A stretch of 27,688 nucleotides of DNA, from positions 1-27,688 of the forward strand of contig CAOOMX010000010.1 of the NCBI GenBank assembly GCA_948497845.1, in the 5' to 3' direction. A model generated the notes under the pieces. It ran no database searches. It was not told the DNA's origin and saw nothing but the letters and a program-made list of their open reading frames with translations. Origin of the DNA: an uncultured Bacilli bacterium (lineage in GTDB: Bacteria; Bacillota_I; Bacilli_A; RF39; UBA660). The translations under genes and the position numbers were made by a program. This document shows positions 1-7,274 of the stretch, in pieces (the stretch's first letter is position 1; each line of letters starts with the position of its first letter).

Positions 1-49
1 ATTCACTTATTCCCACATCTAGTTTACTACATCGAAAAAAATACTTCAG

Positions 50-78
50 TTGACAATTCATAAAACAAATGATAAAGT
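50..78 (+). promoter_or_regulatory. sigma-A-type promoter for the 106 gene
   Basis: TTGACA at 50-55 is followed, after a 17-base spacer, by TAAAGT at 73-78 preceded by TGA (extended -10). The transcript would start near 85 and the ATG is at 106 behind the Shine-Dalgarno GAAGGGG (91-97). Confidence 0.65.
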
Positions 79-105
79 AACTCTTCAAAAGAAGGGGTTT
101 TTTAT

Positions 106-1389
106 ATGACAGATTTTATGAAAGAAAGAATGAATTTAGAAAATTTTATAAGCGAAAATATACTAGCATTGATTAAACGTAAAGGGCAAATAAGCAATAT
201 GCGAATAGAAGATGATCAAATAAATTTATCTAGTAGTGTAGTTATGCATTGCTTTAATATATTTGAAGCTGTGGAAGCATTTATAAAAGTGCATCCGTCT
301 GATTACAAAGAGCTTTTGAGTGGAGAATTTGATGTAATTAAAAATATAAGGTTACCTTTATTTGCTATTTTAGACTTAGCTTTTAGTATGGCCAATAACA
401 CAAAGTTATTGATGGATCAAAACGATGTAAAAAAAGCTACCGCGTTAATAGATATGGCAAGAGAATTTAAGTTTTCTGAGGCTTTTGATAAAACTTGGCA
501 CATTAATAGCAAAATAGCTAAATACACTGGAGCAGATGTTAGTTTTGGCTTTCTTACGAATAGAAGAATAAGTCCTAAAAATCAAAGAAATGGAGAATAT
601 GTTCCTTATCACCATAATACAATAGATACCTTTAATGATCTTTTATTAGGAACGGCAGTGGATATCCCTGAAGGTGAGCAATTGAATATTGAAGATGCAG
701 AATTATTAGATTATGATTTTTCTAAGTATCCAGATATATGGTGTGGAGAAATTCCTTATGCTCACATAATGAATACCACTTATGAACGAGGCACTTGGGC
801 TGTGAAAACGCAAAAGACGCATAAAGTTATAATTTTTGAAGAACAAGAAACTTTGTTAGAACAAAAATATGCAAAATTACAAAGATTAATTAGCGAGAAA
901 AAAAGACAAGAAACAGTAGTTGCTCTAGAAAAAAATGTTTTTCCTTATTACCAAGATAGATCTATGAAAGAATTCGCTTTAACACCCAATATTTCTTGGA
1001 ATGCCTCTGAAGAAACGCAAAATATGGCCAAAAGCTTAGAAAGAATATTTTATAAAATAAAAGAAGTTTGTGATGAAACAGATAAAAGCTTAGAAGAAGT
1101 ATTGCAAGATGCTAAACTCGTAAGACGTTTTGCAGGATTAGCAACTTTTGTATCTGTTCCAGCACATCTATATAAAAAAGATTTAATAAGACAATTATTA
1201 ATAATATATGAAAATGCTTCAAGTCTTTCAAAAGCTATGTTTGCAGAGGCACATTTACAAAAGGATACATTAGAAGAAAGATTATCATTATTATCTATCG
1301 CTGATTTAGATAATGTATTAAAAAAGAGCAGAGGAAAACTTTTTGGTATCAGACATTTAGTCAGAACCGTTAGCAATCAAGAAGTTTAG
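106..1389 (+). CDS. Unknown 427-aa soluble protein
   Basis: I do not recognise this family. The product is 427 aa with no signal peptide or membrane segment, so it is probably cytoplasmic. It looks mainly helical. Residues about 150-245 form a more mixed, aromatic-rich section (for example WCGEIPYAH), and about 245-285 are charged and could form a short coiled coil. The start at 106 is supported by GAAGGGG eight bases upstream and by the promoter at 50-78; Met5 and Met9 are weaker alternatives. The gene is monocistronic: it has its own promoter and ends in a bidirectional terminator shared with the convergent Ppx-like gene. Composition matches its neighbours and the frame is intact, so it is a real gene. 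No function is proposed. Confidence 0.85.
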   Translation: MTDFMKERMNLENFISENILALIKRKGQISNMRIEDDQINLSSSVVMHCFNIFEAVEAFIKVHPSDYKELLSGEFDVIKNIRLPLFAILDLAFSMANNTKLLMDQNDVKKATALIDMAREFKFSEAFDKTWHINSKIAKYTGADVSFGFLTNRRISPKNQRNGEYVPYHHNTIDTFNDLLLGTAVDIPEGEQLNIEDAELLDYDFSKYPDIWCGEIPYAHIMNTTYERGTWAVKTQKTHKVIIFEEQETLLEQKYAKLQRLISEKKRQETVVALEKNVFPYYQDRSMKEFALTPNISWNASEETQNMAKSLERIFYKIKEVCDETDKSLEEVLQDAKLVRRFAGLATFVSVPAHLYKKDLIRQLLIIYENASSLSKAMFAEAHLQKDTLEERLSLLSIADLDNVLKKSRGKLFGIRHLVRTVSNQEV

Positions 1390-1401
1390 TTAAAATTTTA
1401 C

Positions 1402-1437
1402 AAAAAAATGGCATTATTTAAACTGCCATTTTTTCTT
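1402..1437. terminator. bidirectional intrinsic terminator
   Basis: The stem AAAAAATGGCA / TGCCATTTTTT has a ten-base loop, with A and T tracts on the two sides. It sits between the convergent genes ending at 1389 and 1418 and overlaps the last codons of the minus-strand gene, so it can serve both. Confidence 0.75.
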
Positions 1438-2308
1438 TCAAACCATCTTCCATATTAATATCTGTAGGAATAACCACATATGCTCCAATTTTATGCGTTA
1501 TTAAATTTGCGATGATGCGCATGGCTCTAGAACCATCAAACCAAGCTGGATTATCACTTCTATTTCTTATTGCATCTAGAGAATTAATCATCATATCATG
1601 GTCATATACATCTACTTTTTCTGTTTTAATCATATATTTTTGCCTATTACTTCTATATAAAGTATTATCCTCCATTTCATATAAAGCATTATTAAACCAA
1701 TATAGATGATCTCCACCAGCAAGCACTATAGCAGAAGCTTCAAATCCTATATCACCTATTAAAGAATTCACATAATTTGTAACTTCATCAAAGCTAACTT
1801 TGGGAATATCTTCTTTTAATTCAGGAAATTTACTTGTTACATCTACAACCCCAAAGTTATAAAATTTACGTCCAAATATTTCTTTATTTTTAACAAATAT
1901 TAATTCAATCGAACCGCCACCACCAATAAAAATACACAAATTATTATCATACTGAATATTTTGATAACAGCCCTTAGCAGTAAGAATTGCTTCGTCTTCT
2001 TGAGATACAACTTCAATGACTAAATTAAATTTCTTTTTTAAAGTAGCATTAATTTGCTCTAATGCTGCATCGCTCATATTCCTAAATATACTACAACCAT
2101 ATATGTGAATATCTTTAGTATATTCTAAAGCTTTGCTTATCTCTTCATATAATTTTTCTAAGTCACTCTCGCTTACATATCCTTTATTTCTGTAATTTTT
2201 CTTAAATTCAATGGTTGTTGTCTTATCGTATAATACTTTACTATTTTCATAAATGTGTGTCTTTGTATTATTACTTCCTATTTCAATAATTCCATATTTT
2301 TTACTCAT
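1418..2308 (-). CDS. Ppx/GppA-like phosphatase (ASKHA fold)
   Basis: A 296-aa protein of the exopolyphosphatase / guanosine pentaphosphatase type. Phosphate-1 loop: GIIEIGSNNTKTHIY, residues 6-20. The QEDEA segment at 103-107 resembles the conserved acidic stretch of Ppx. Phosphate-2 loop: FIGGGGSIELIFV, about 127-139. A later AGGDH motif (near 200) fits the second actin-like lobe. Family members hydrolyse polyphosphate or (p)ppGpp-type substrates in the cytoplasm; which one cannot be told here. It corresponds to the N-terminal catalytic module only, as in short Ppx proteins, without the C-terminal HD-like domain. I chose the ATG at 2308 because AGGAG lies eight bases before it; the upstream in-frame ATG at 2326 falls at the expected transcription start of the -10 at 2331-2336. 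It is divergent from the PfkB kinase gene. Confidence 0.8.
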   Translation of the reverse strand: MSKKYGIIEIGSNNTKTHIYENSKVLYDKTTTIEFKKNYRNKGYVSESDLEKLYEEISKALEYTKDIHIYGCSIFRNMSDAALEQINATLKKKFNLVIEVVSQEDEAILTAKGCYQNIQYDNNLCIFIGGGGSIELIFVKNKEIFGRKFYNFGVVDVTSKFPELKEDIPKVSFDEVTNYVNSLIGDIGFEASAIVLAGGDHLYWFNNALYEMEDNTLYRSNRQKYMIKTEKVDVYDHDMMINSLDAIRNRSDNPAWFDGSRAMRIIANLITHKIGAYVVIPTDINMEDGLKEKMAV

Positions 2309-2330
2309 ATTTATTACTCCTAACATAATA

Positions 2331-2339
2331 AGTATATCA
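2331..2339 (-). promoter_or_regulatory. extended -10 promoter for the Ppx-like gene
   Basis: On the minus strand TGATATACT gives a TG-extended -10 (TATACT, 2336 down to 2331). The -35 region is poor, which is usual for extended -10 promoters. Transcription would begin near 2324, just ahead of AGGAG and the ATG at 2308. Confidence 0.5.
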
Positions 2340-2423
2340 TATTTTAATTGATAAACTTTACATAAATATAAGTCTTTTATAGAAAGATTTAAATAACTTA
2401 GATTATTTTTAGAAAAACAAGAA

Positions 2424-2452
2424 TTTACAACCGAAAATGGATGTGTTATACT
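2424..2452 (+). promoter_or_regulatory. sigma-A-type promoter for the PfkB kinase
   Basis: TTTACA at 2424-2429, a 17-base spacer, then TATACT at 2447-2452 with TGT before it (extended -10). It drives the gene starting at 2489. Confidence 0.75.
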
Positions 2453-2488
2453 TTAATACAGAAAGATGGATAAAGAAGGGTGGATAAA

Positions 2489-3481
2489 ATGAAAATATTA
2501 TGTATAGGGCATGCAAGTTATGATATTACTTGTCCCGTAGATGAATATCCTGTTGAAAATACAAAATATAGATTAATGGACAAAGTTTCTGCTGGAGGAG
2601 GACCTGCTAGCAATGCTGCATTTTTGCTCGGTAAATGGGGGATAGATACAGTAATACAAACGGTTGTAGGATCTGATGATTTTGGCGAAAAAATAAAAAA
2701 AGAATTTAAAAGCGTAGGTGTAAGCACAGATTATATAGAAACATCTTATGAAAAAGAAACTTCTTTGTCTTTCATATTAATCAATAAACAAAATGGAAAT
2801 CGTACAGTTTTTAATGTAGCAGGAGAGCCTACCCCTTTAAAAAAGTACCAATATGATTTTACTCCTGACATAATATTTACAGATGGTCATGATTATGGAG
2901 CTGCACAAAACGCAATGACAAAATATCCGAATGCTGTAAGAATTATTGATGCAGGAAGAGTAACACAAGAGCTATTGGAATTGTGTAAATATATGAATCA
3001 TATTGTGTGCTCTAAAGGATTTGCTGAAACTGTAGCCGGAGCAAAATTCGATTATGAAAATCCCAATACATTAGTTCAAATATATTCAAAATTACAAGCA
3101 AAATATCCTCATGCGAATATTGTGGTAACTTTAGAAGAAAAAGGCGCATTATACATGGTGAATAATCAAATTAAAATTATGCCAGGGTTAAAAATAGATG
3201 ATGTAAAAGACACAACAGGAGCAGGAGATATATTTCATGGGGCTTTTACATATGGTATTGCAAACAATTTTGATATGGAAAAAATTATTACATTATCAAA
3301 TATAGCAGCGGGACTTTCTACTAAAACAGTTGGAAGTAGACTTTCAATGCCTCCATTATCAGATGTATTAGAATATTATCAAAAAATAGTAGGACAATCA
3401 CCACAAGCAAATCCTACGCCAGATGGACAAAATACTATGCCACAACAAGCTCCAACACAAAACCAGACTCCAAGTAATTAG
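2489..3481 (+). CDS. PfkB-family carbohydrate/nucleoside kinase
   Basis: A 330-aa ribokinase-fold kinase that phosphorylates a sugar or nucleoside with ATP; the substrate is not readable. Family signatures: the N-terminal GGGPASNAA motif (residues 36-44), GSDDFG (61-66), and the C-terminal PfkB signature DTTGAGDIFHGAF (231-243), in which Asp237 is the expected catalytic base and GAG the anion hole. Residues from about 302 form a Pro/Gln/Thr/Asn-rich tail not usual in the family. The ATG at 2489 is preferred because GAAGGG lies eight bases before it; a GTG at 2480 would overlap that Shine-Dalgarno site. The next gene, a broken Smr gene, starts immediately after the stop and has no promoter of its own. 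Confidence 0.88.
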   Translation: MKILCIGHASYDITCPVDEYPVENTKYRLMDKVSAGGGPASNAAFLLGKWGIDTVIQTVVGSDDFGEKIKKEFKSVGVSTDYIETSYEKETSLSFILINKQNGNRTVFNVAGEPTPLKKYQYDFTPDIIFTDGHDYGAAQNAMTKYPNAVRIIDAGRVTQELLELCKYMNHIVCSKGFAETVAGAKFDYENPNTLVQIYSKLQAKYPHANIVVTLEEKGALYMVNNQIKIMPGLKIDDVKDTTGAGDIFHGAFTYGIANNFDMEKIITLSNIAAGLSTKTVGSRLSMPPLSDVLEYYQKIVGQSPQANPTPDGQNTMPQQAPTQNQTPSN

Positions 3482-3854
3482 ATGATTATGATAATAACTA
3501 GAAAAACACCAAAATTGGATTTGCATGGGGAAGTAGAAGCCATGGTTGCTGTATTGGTAGATGCTTTTATAAAAGATAATTATCTTCAAAATAAAAATGA
3601 AGAAAAACTTAGGATTAAAGATTTTAATAATATTTCAGAAGCTCGATTTCCTATAATATATCTTTTAGGAAGAAATAGAATTTTGAAGGATATTTTTATA
3701 TCATTTAAGAATAATACATGGTCGAACAGGAGAAGTTTTAAAAAAAGAAGTACATCGCGTATTAAAGCAAAATCCTATGGTTCTTACCTATAAATTAAAC
3801 AACTGGAATCTAGGAGAAACGTTAGTAGAAATAAAATCGATAAAAGATAAATAA
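3482..3854 (+). pseudogene. Smr-domain protein, frameshifted with a probable ~97-base insertion
   Basis: The first frame (3482-3793) begins with the Smr signature LDLHGE and continues to about EEKLRI (near 3616). The second half of an Smr domain lies in another frame: IIHGRTGEVLKKEV from 3711, running to a TAA at 3852-3854. Small Smr proteins (MutS2 C-terminal nuclease-like fold) normally join the LDLHG helix directly to the I-HG-G strand, so the 3617-3713 stretch looks inserted; its length (97, one more than a multiple of three) accounts for the frame change. Both Smr motifs are well conserved, so the event is recent. The gene is probably translationally coupled to the PfkB gene, since only one base (or none) separates them and no separate Shine-Dalgarno site is clear. 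As read, only a truncated 103-aa product could be made. Confidence 0.7.
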
Positions 3855-3912
3855 TTTATGTATAAAAAATGAAAAAAATGTGATATATTAATTAATAGTA
3901 GGGTGAGCAAAA

Positions 3913-4566
3913 GTGATGAAGAGAATAAAGAAAAACAAATTACTTCGATATATGGCAATAGCTATAGTAGCTTTAACATTAGCATTAGTAGCTAGGATAA
4001 CCCATGCTTACTTAACTTTAGATATTAATGAGATGATGAGTAAAGTAAATTTAAAGAGTGATATTGTAGATGAATTTAAATTTATCCAAGGAGATCCACT
4101 AAACTTAGAAGCAACGCCTTCAAATTTAGAAGAAAATGGAGAAAACCTTACCGTTATTTCTAAGCCTACAATAACTTTAAAAGCAAATGGTACAACAAAT
4201 GAAGCAAAATATAATTATTACATCTATTTAGAAATTCCCACAAATACATTTACTTATACGACGGAAAATCAGACTCCAGAAATTATTCTGAATATAACAG
4301 ATGCAAATGGTAATCCTATGACAAATATTACAGGATTAGATTATGGAACAACAAATGGCGTTACAGGATTTGATATAACTTCCTATAGTGGAACAATAAC
4401 CATTGCAGATAATTTAGAAATATTATCTAATTCAAGTACTGAAACAACTATTCATGAATACACAATTACATTGACTTATTTAAATCTAGACGTAGATCAG
4501 TCAGCTAATTATGGGAAAAAGCTAAATACCAATATAGTTATTAGTAAAAATGCAAAAGCTGAATAA
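3913..4566 (+). CDS. SipW-type-signal surface protein (TasA-like)
   Basis: A 217-aa exported protein. Residues about 12-32 form a hydrophobic segment ending in ARITHAYLTLD, which resembles the SipW-dependent signal (…GATYAYFT…) seen in TasA-like proteins and in the two paralogues in this window (4666 and 11994). The rest is a Thr/Asn-rich beta-type domain with the stretches LKANGTTNEAKYNYY, TYTTENQTPEIILNI and TNITGLDYG, which recur in the 4666 paralogue. It is expected outside the membrane, either anchored or cleaved by a SipW-like peptidase; no sipW is present here. The start is GTG 3913 or ATG 3916, behind GGGTGAG; a possible TG-extended -10 (TATATT) lies at 3884-3889. A strong terminator follows at 4576. 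It is the only intact member of the family in the window. Confidence 0.75.
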   Translation: MMKRIKKNKLLRYMAIAIVALTLALVARITHAYLTLDINEMMSKVNLKSDIVDEFKFIQGDPLNLEATPSNLEENGENLTVISKPTITLKANGTTNEAKYNYYIYLEIPTNTFTYTTENQTPEIILNITDANGNPMTNITGLDYGTTNGVTGFDITSYSGTITIADNLEILSNSSTETTIHEYTITLTYLNLDVDQSANYGKKLNTNIVISKNAKAE

Positions 4567-4575
4567 ATATTCGAC

Positions 4576-4603
4576 AAATCAAGAAAATTACTTGATTTTT
4601 TTT
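4576..4603 (+). terminator. intrinsic terminator after the SipW-type gene
   Basis: The stem AAATCAAG / CTTGATTT encloses a seven-base loop and is followed by a T tract ending at 4603. It directly precedes the repeated leader of the next SipW-type gene. Confidence 0.8.
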
Positions 4604-4672
4604 GATACTATGGGGAAAAATAGGGTATGGCATTTTCGCATATCATATGCAAGGAGTGAAAAGAAGTGAAAG
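4601..4672 (+). repeat. leader repeat, copy A
   Basis: This untranslated leader plus first codons closely matches 11928-12000. Shared blocks are TTTGATA[C/T]TATGGGG, AAATAGGG[T/C]AT, AAGGAGTGA and GAAGTGAAAG. In both copies it begins at the T tract of an upstream hairpin terminator and ends at a GTG start of a SipW-type gene. It may carry the promoter or a post-transcriptional control, or may simply mark a duplicated cassette. Confidence 0.6.
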
Positions 4673-5386
4673 AAAAGAAAAAGAGAATAATTATAACAAC
4701 AGCAGGGTTATTAATATTATTAATAACTATTATCGGAGCAACATATGCATACTTTACAGCCCAAATGGGAGAAGGAGTAGGAACGGATATTAATGCATCA
4801 ACAGGAACAACAGATTCTTTAAGTTTTCAAGCAGGAAAAGCCATAAATATAGTAGCGAATCAAGAAAACTTTGGAAAAGATAAAGGAAATCAAAGTGATA
4901 GTACAACAGCCACAGCGACATTAGTAGCAAACAATGTAGATAATCATGCCTTGTATAACTTTATATGTATTTAGATATAGCTAAAAATGAGTTGACATAT
5001 ACAACAGAAGAAAAGAAAGCAGAACTAATCCTTACAGTTACAGATAAAGATGGGAATTCAATCACTAATATTGAAGGACTCAATTATGTAACAGTATATG
5101 AGATAAGTGGTTTTGATATTACAGAAAGTGAAGGACGGCATTGGATCTAAGTTCGCTTGATACTAGTAAGGTTACTAGCATGAAGGCTATGTTTGATTAC
5201 TGCACTAGTTTAAGCACTTTAGATATGAGAAATGCAGAGTTCCCAGATATTGATGGATATTATAATATGTTCGGGTCTGTATCATCAAACATTAATATTA
5301 TTGCAAAAGATAGCATTGCTCGAGATTTTATTCAAACAAGAATAACTACCTGTCCATCTACAGGAACAATAACTATAGCAAATTAA
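4666..5386 (+). pseudogene. broken SipW-type surface gene with DUF285 (BspA-like) segment
   Basis: The GTG start at 4666 behind AAGGAGTG gives a SipW-type signal (hydrophobic core ending IIGATYAYFTAQ) and the family block NASTGTTDSL. The frame stops at 4974. The homologous sequence continues one frame back from about 4962 (YLDIAKNEL…, then NITNIEGLNY-type residues matching the 3913 protein) and stops at 5150. It then resumes one more frame back as LDLSSLDTSKVTSMKAMF, a DUF285 / BspA leucine-rich repeat unit, running to TAA at 5384-5386. Two single-base deletions would explain all three frames. DUF285 repeats are surface adhesin-type modules. The first frame alone encodes only the signal and about 60 further residues. 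A terminator follows at 5395. Confidence 0.72.
5163..5178. repeat. palindrome in a DUF285 coding unit (PARCEL-like)
   Basis: CTAGTAA at 5163-5169 and TTACTAG at 5172-5178 are perfect inverted repeats separated by GG. The site codes for TSKVTS in the DUF285 unit. Palindromic coding cores of this kind in DUF285 repeats are known as PARCEL elements in some Mollicutes and Firmicutes. Confidence 0.5.
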
Positions 5387-5394
5387 AATGTAAG

Positions 5395-5420
5395 AACGTA
5401 AGGCATTTTTGCGTTTTTTT
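5395..5420 (+). terminator. intrinsic terminator
   Basis: AACGTAA / TTGCGTT (one G-T pair) encloses a seven-base loop and is followed by seven T residues. It ends the broken surface-gene unit. Confidence 0.7.
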
Positions 5421-5531
5421 AAACTCATAAAAATGGAAAATTAATCATGATAAGATATGGTTTTAAAATGTAATCATTTTATGTTATTATAATTGATAAA
5501 TGAATTGTGGTTATGCGAGGAGAATTTTAAA

Positions 5532-7259
5532 GTGAAAGTATATGAAATAATTACAAGGTTTATACAAGAAAATCATTATACCCAAGATGAAAATGTGATA
5601 GGTATTTTATTTTATGGAAGTAGTAAATATGGTCTTAATAATGAAAATTCTGATATAGATTTGCTTATCATTTATGATGATTCAGATAGTAGAAATAAAA
5701 AGTTTCCTTTAATAAGAGGAAATGCATGTATAGATGGTATGAGAATAGAATATTTTAAAAAGACAATGCAAGAGGTTCATATTAATGCTGAAGAAGATTT
5801 TATGACACAAAGTAATGCATCTTTATCTATTATTGGTAAGGCTGAAATTATATATGAAAAAGATAATGCTATGCATTTTTTACAAGAATATATATTAAAT
5901 AAGTTTAAAAATGGTATTCCTCCTATTACAGAAGATAGTGCTAAAGAAAAATTAGCTACCATTAGTAATCGAATTGAAAGATTAGAAAAATATGCAGTAT
6001 CAAAGCAATATGGTTATTATTTTAATCATTTATATAATTTAATAATAGAAATGATAAGAAGGTTTTATCATGAATTAAATGGTATTCCAAGAATAGAAAC
6101 ATATAAAGGTTTCAAGGTATATACAGATAAGAAATATCAAGATATGTTTTCAATAGGTTGTGTTCCTGAACCAGAATTTTTGCAAATGTACTTTGAACTT
6201 GTACAAAATAAAGAGAAAACTCCTGAAGAGAAACTTGAAGAAATAAGACAATTTTATGATTACGCAAAAAAAGGTTTGGATTTTGATGAAAACAATCATA
6301 GAATTTCGATAAAAAGTAGAAATTATGAAGATGTAGTAATAAATGATAGTGCGGATTTAGATGGTATTGAGTTAAACACTCCTATAATTCCGAAAGATAC
6401 ATTTGATGCAGTTATAAAATTTATAGAAGAAATGCACTATATGGAAGATGAACATTTTCTAGGAATTATCGTTTATGGAAGTAGCTTAACAGGTTTTAAT
6501 ACTGAAAGCTCAGATATTGATTTACATGTAATATTTGACAATGATAATCTCAGTAGAATGGTTAGAGGAAAAAGTTTAATAGAAATTAATGGTACAAAAA
6601 TAAAGATAGAATATTTTGAAAAACTAATCGATGAAGAATATTTAATGGCTGAAAATGAATTCTTACATCAAGATAATGCAGCCTTATCTATATTAGGAAA
6701 AGGATCAATTGTATTTGCTAAAGATGATTCTTTAATAAAGTTACAAAAGTATGTATTACATAGATTTAATATTGAACTTCCTCCTTTAAGTGCTGATGAA
6801 GCAAAAGAGCAAATATCAATTATAGATAATAAAATAAAAAAATTAGAAAATTTACTATTAGAAGACAGTTCGTACTTTTATCATTTTTATCACATAGTAT
6901 TGGAAAAAATTAGAGAAACATACCATAAAATACTTGGAATATCACAGATATCTACTGATAAAGTTCCTAGAATATACACGGATGCATCGTATAGAAATGC
7001 TGTGTGTAAAAAAAATCCACCGCAAGATTTTGTTGACGAGTACTTAAGAATAGCTTCTTTAAGAGGGAACAAAAAACAAATGTTAGAAGAACTAAAACGC
7101 TTATATGGTAAAGTAAAACAAGGCATAGAGTTAGGTGATGAATACAGTATACCAATTGAAAGTGGATTAAAACATTTATTGCTTTATTTGAAAAATAGTT
7201 CATCCCATAATATAGCAAATAGTAGAGTATTGAAAAAGCAATCAATTAGTCAAATATAA
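5532..7259 (+). CDS. Tandem double nucleotidyltransferase (Pol-beta superfamily)
   Basis: A 575-aa protein made of two homologous halves about 287 residues apart. Each half has the Pol-beta-type nucleotidyltransferase core: FYGSS…SDIDLLII (Gly29-Ser30, Asp41 and Asp43) with a third acidic residue in RIEYF (Glu73), and VYGSS…SDIDLHVI (Gly316-Ser317, Asp328 and Asp330) with KIEYF (Glu360). After each core follow matching helical regions, including PPIT/PPLS…A-E, a Tyr/His-rich H-YNL / H-YHI helix and Y-RFYHE / IRETYHK segments. Both copies look catalytically complete. Enzymes of this superfamily move an NMP onto a small molecule, RNA or protein; the target is unknown. The GTG at 5532 behind AGGAG is preferred, since the earlier in-frame TTG at 5493 overlaps a -10-like TATAAT at 5488. 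The gene overlaps the convergent tmcAL by 14 bases. Confidence 0.82.
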   Translation: MKVYEIITRFIQENHYTQDENVIGILFYGSSKYGLNNENSDIDLLIIYDDSDSRNKKFPLIRGNACIDGMRIEYFKKTMQEVHINAEEDFMTQSNASLSIIGKAEIIYEKDNAMHFLQEYILNKFKNGIPPITEDSAKEKLATISNRIERLEKYAVSKQYGYYFNHLYNLIIEMIRRFYHELNGIPRIETYKGFKVYTDKKYQDMFSIGCVPEPEFLQMYFELVQNKEKTPEEKLEEIRQFYDYAKKGLDFDENNHRISIKSRNYEDVVINDSADLDGIELNTPIIPKDTFDAVIKFIEEMHYMEDEHFLGIIVYGSSLTGFNTESSDIDLHVIFDNDNLSRMVRGKSLIEINGTKIKIEYFEKLIDEEYLMAENEFLHQDNAALSILGKGSIVFAKDDSLIKLQKYVLHRFNIELPPLSADEAKEQISIIDNKIKKLENLLLEDSSYFYHFYHIVLEKIRETYHKILGISQISTDKVPRIYTDASYRNAVCKKNPPQDFVDEYLRIASLRGNKKQMLEELKRLYGKVKQGIELGDEYSIPIESGLKHLLLYLKNSSSHNIANSRVLKKQSISQI

Positions 7260-7274
7260 TTGGTTGCTTTTTTT
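7233..7274. terminator. bidirectional terminator between convergent genes
   Basis: AAAAAGCAATCAATTA pairs with TAATTGGTTGCTTTTT (one G-T pair), with A and T tracts on the outer sides. The hairpin lies inside the overlapping 3' ends of both convergent genes. Confidence 0.78.

Noticed and set aside
3900..5420. A tapA-sipW-tasA biofilm operon
   Set aside because: Only SipW-type substrates are present; no SipW signal peptidase or TapA-like gene was found.
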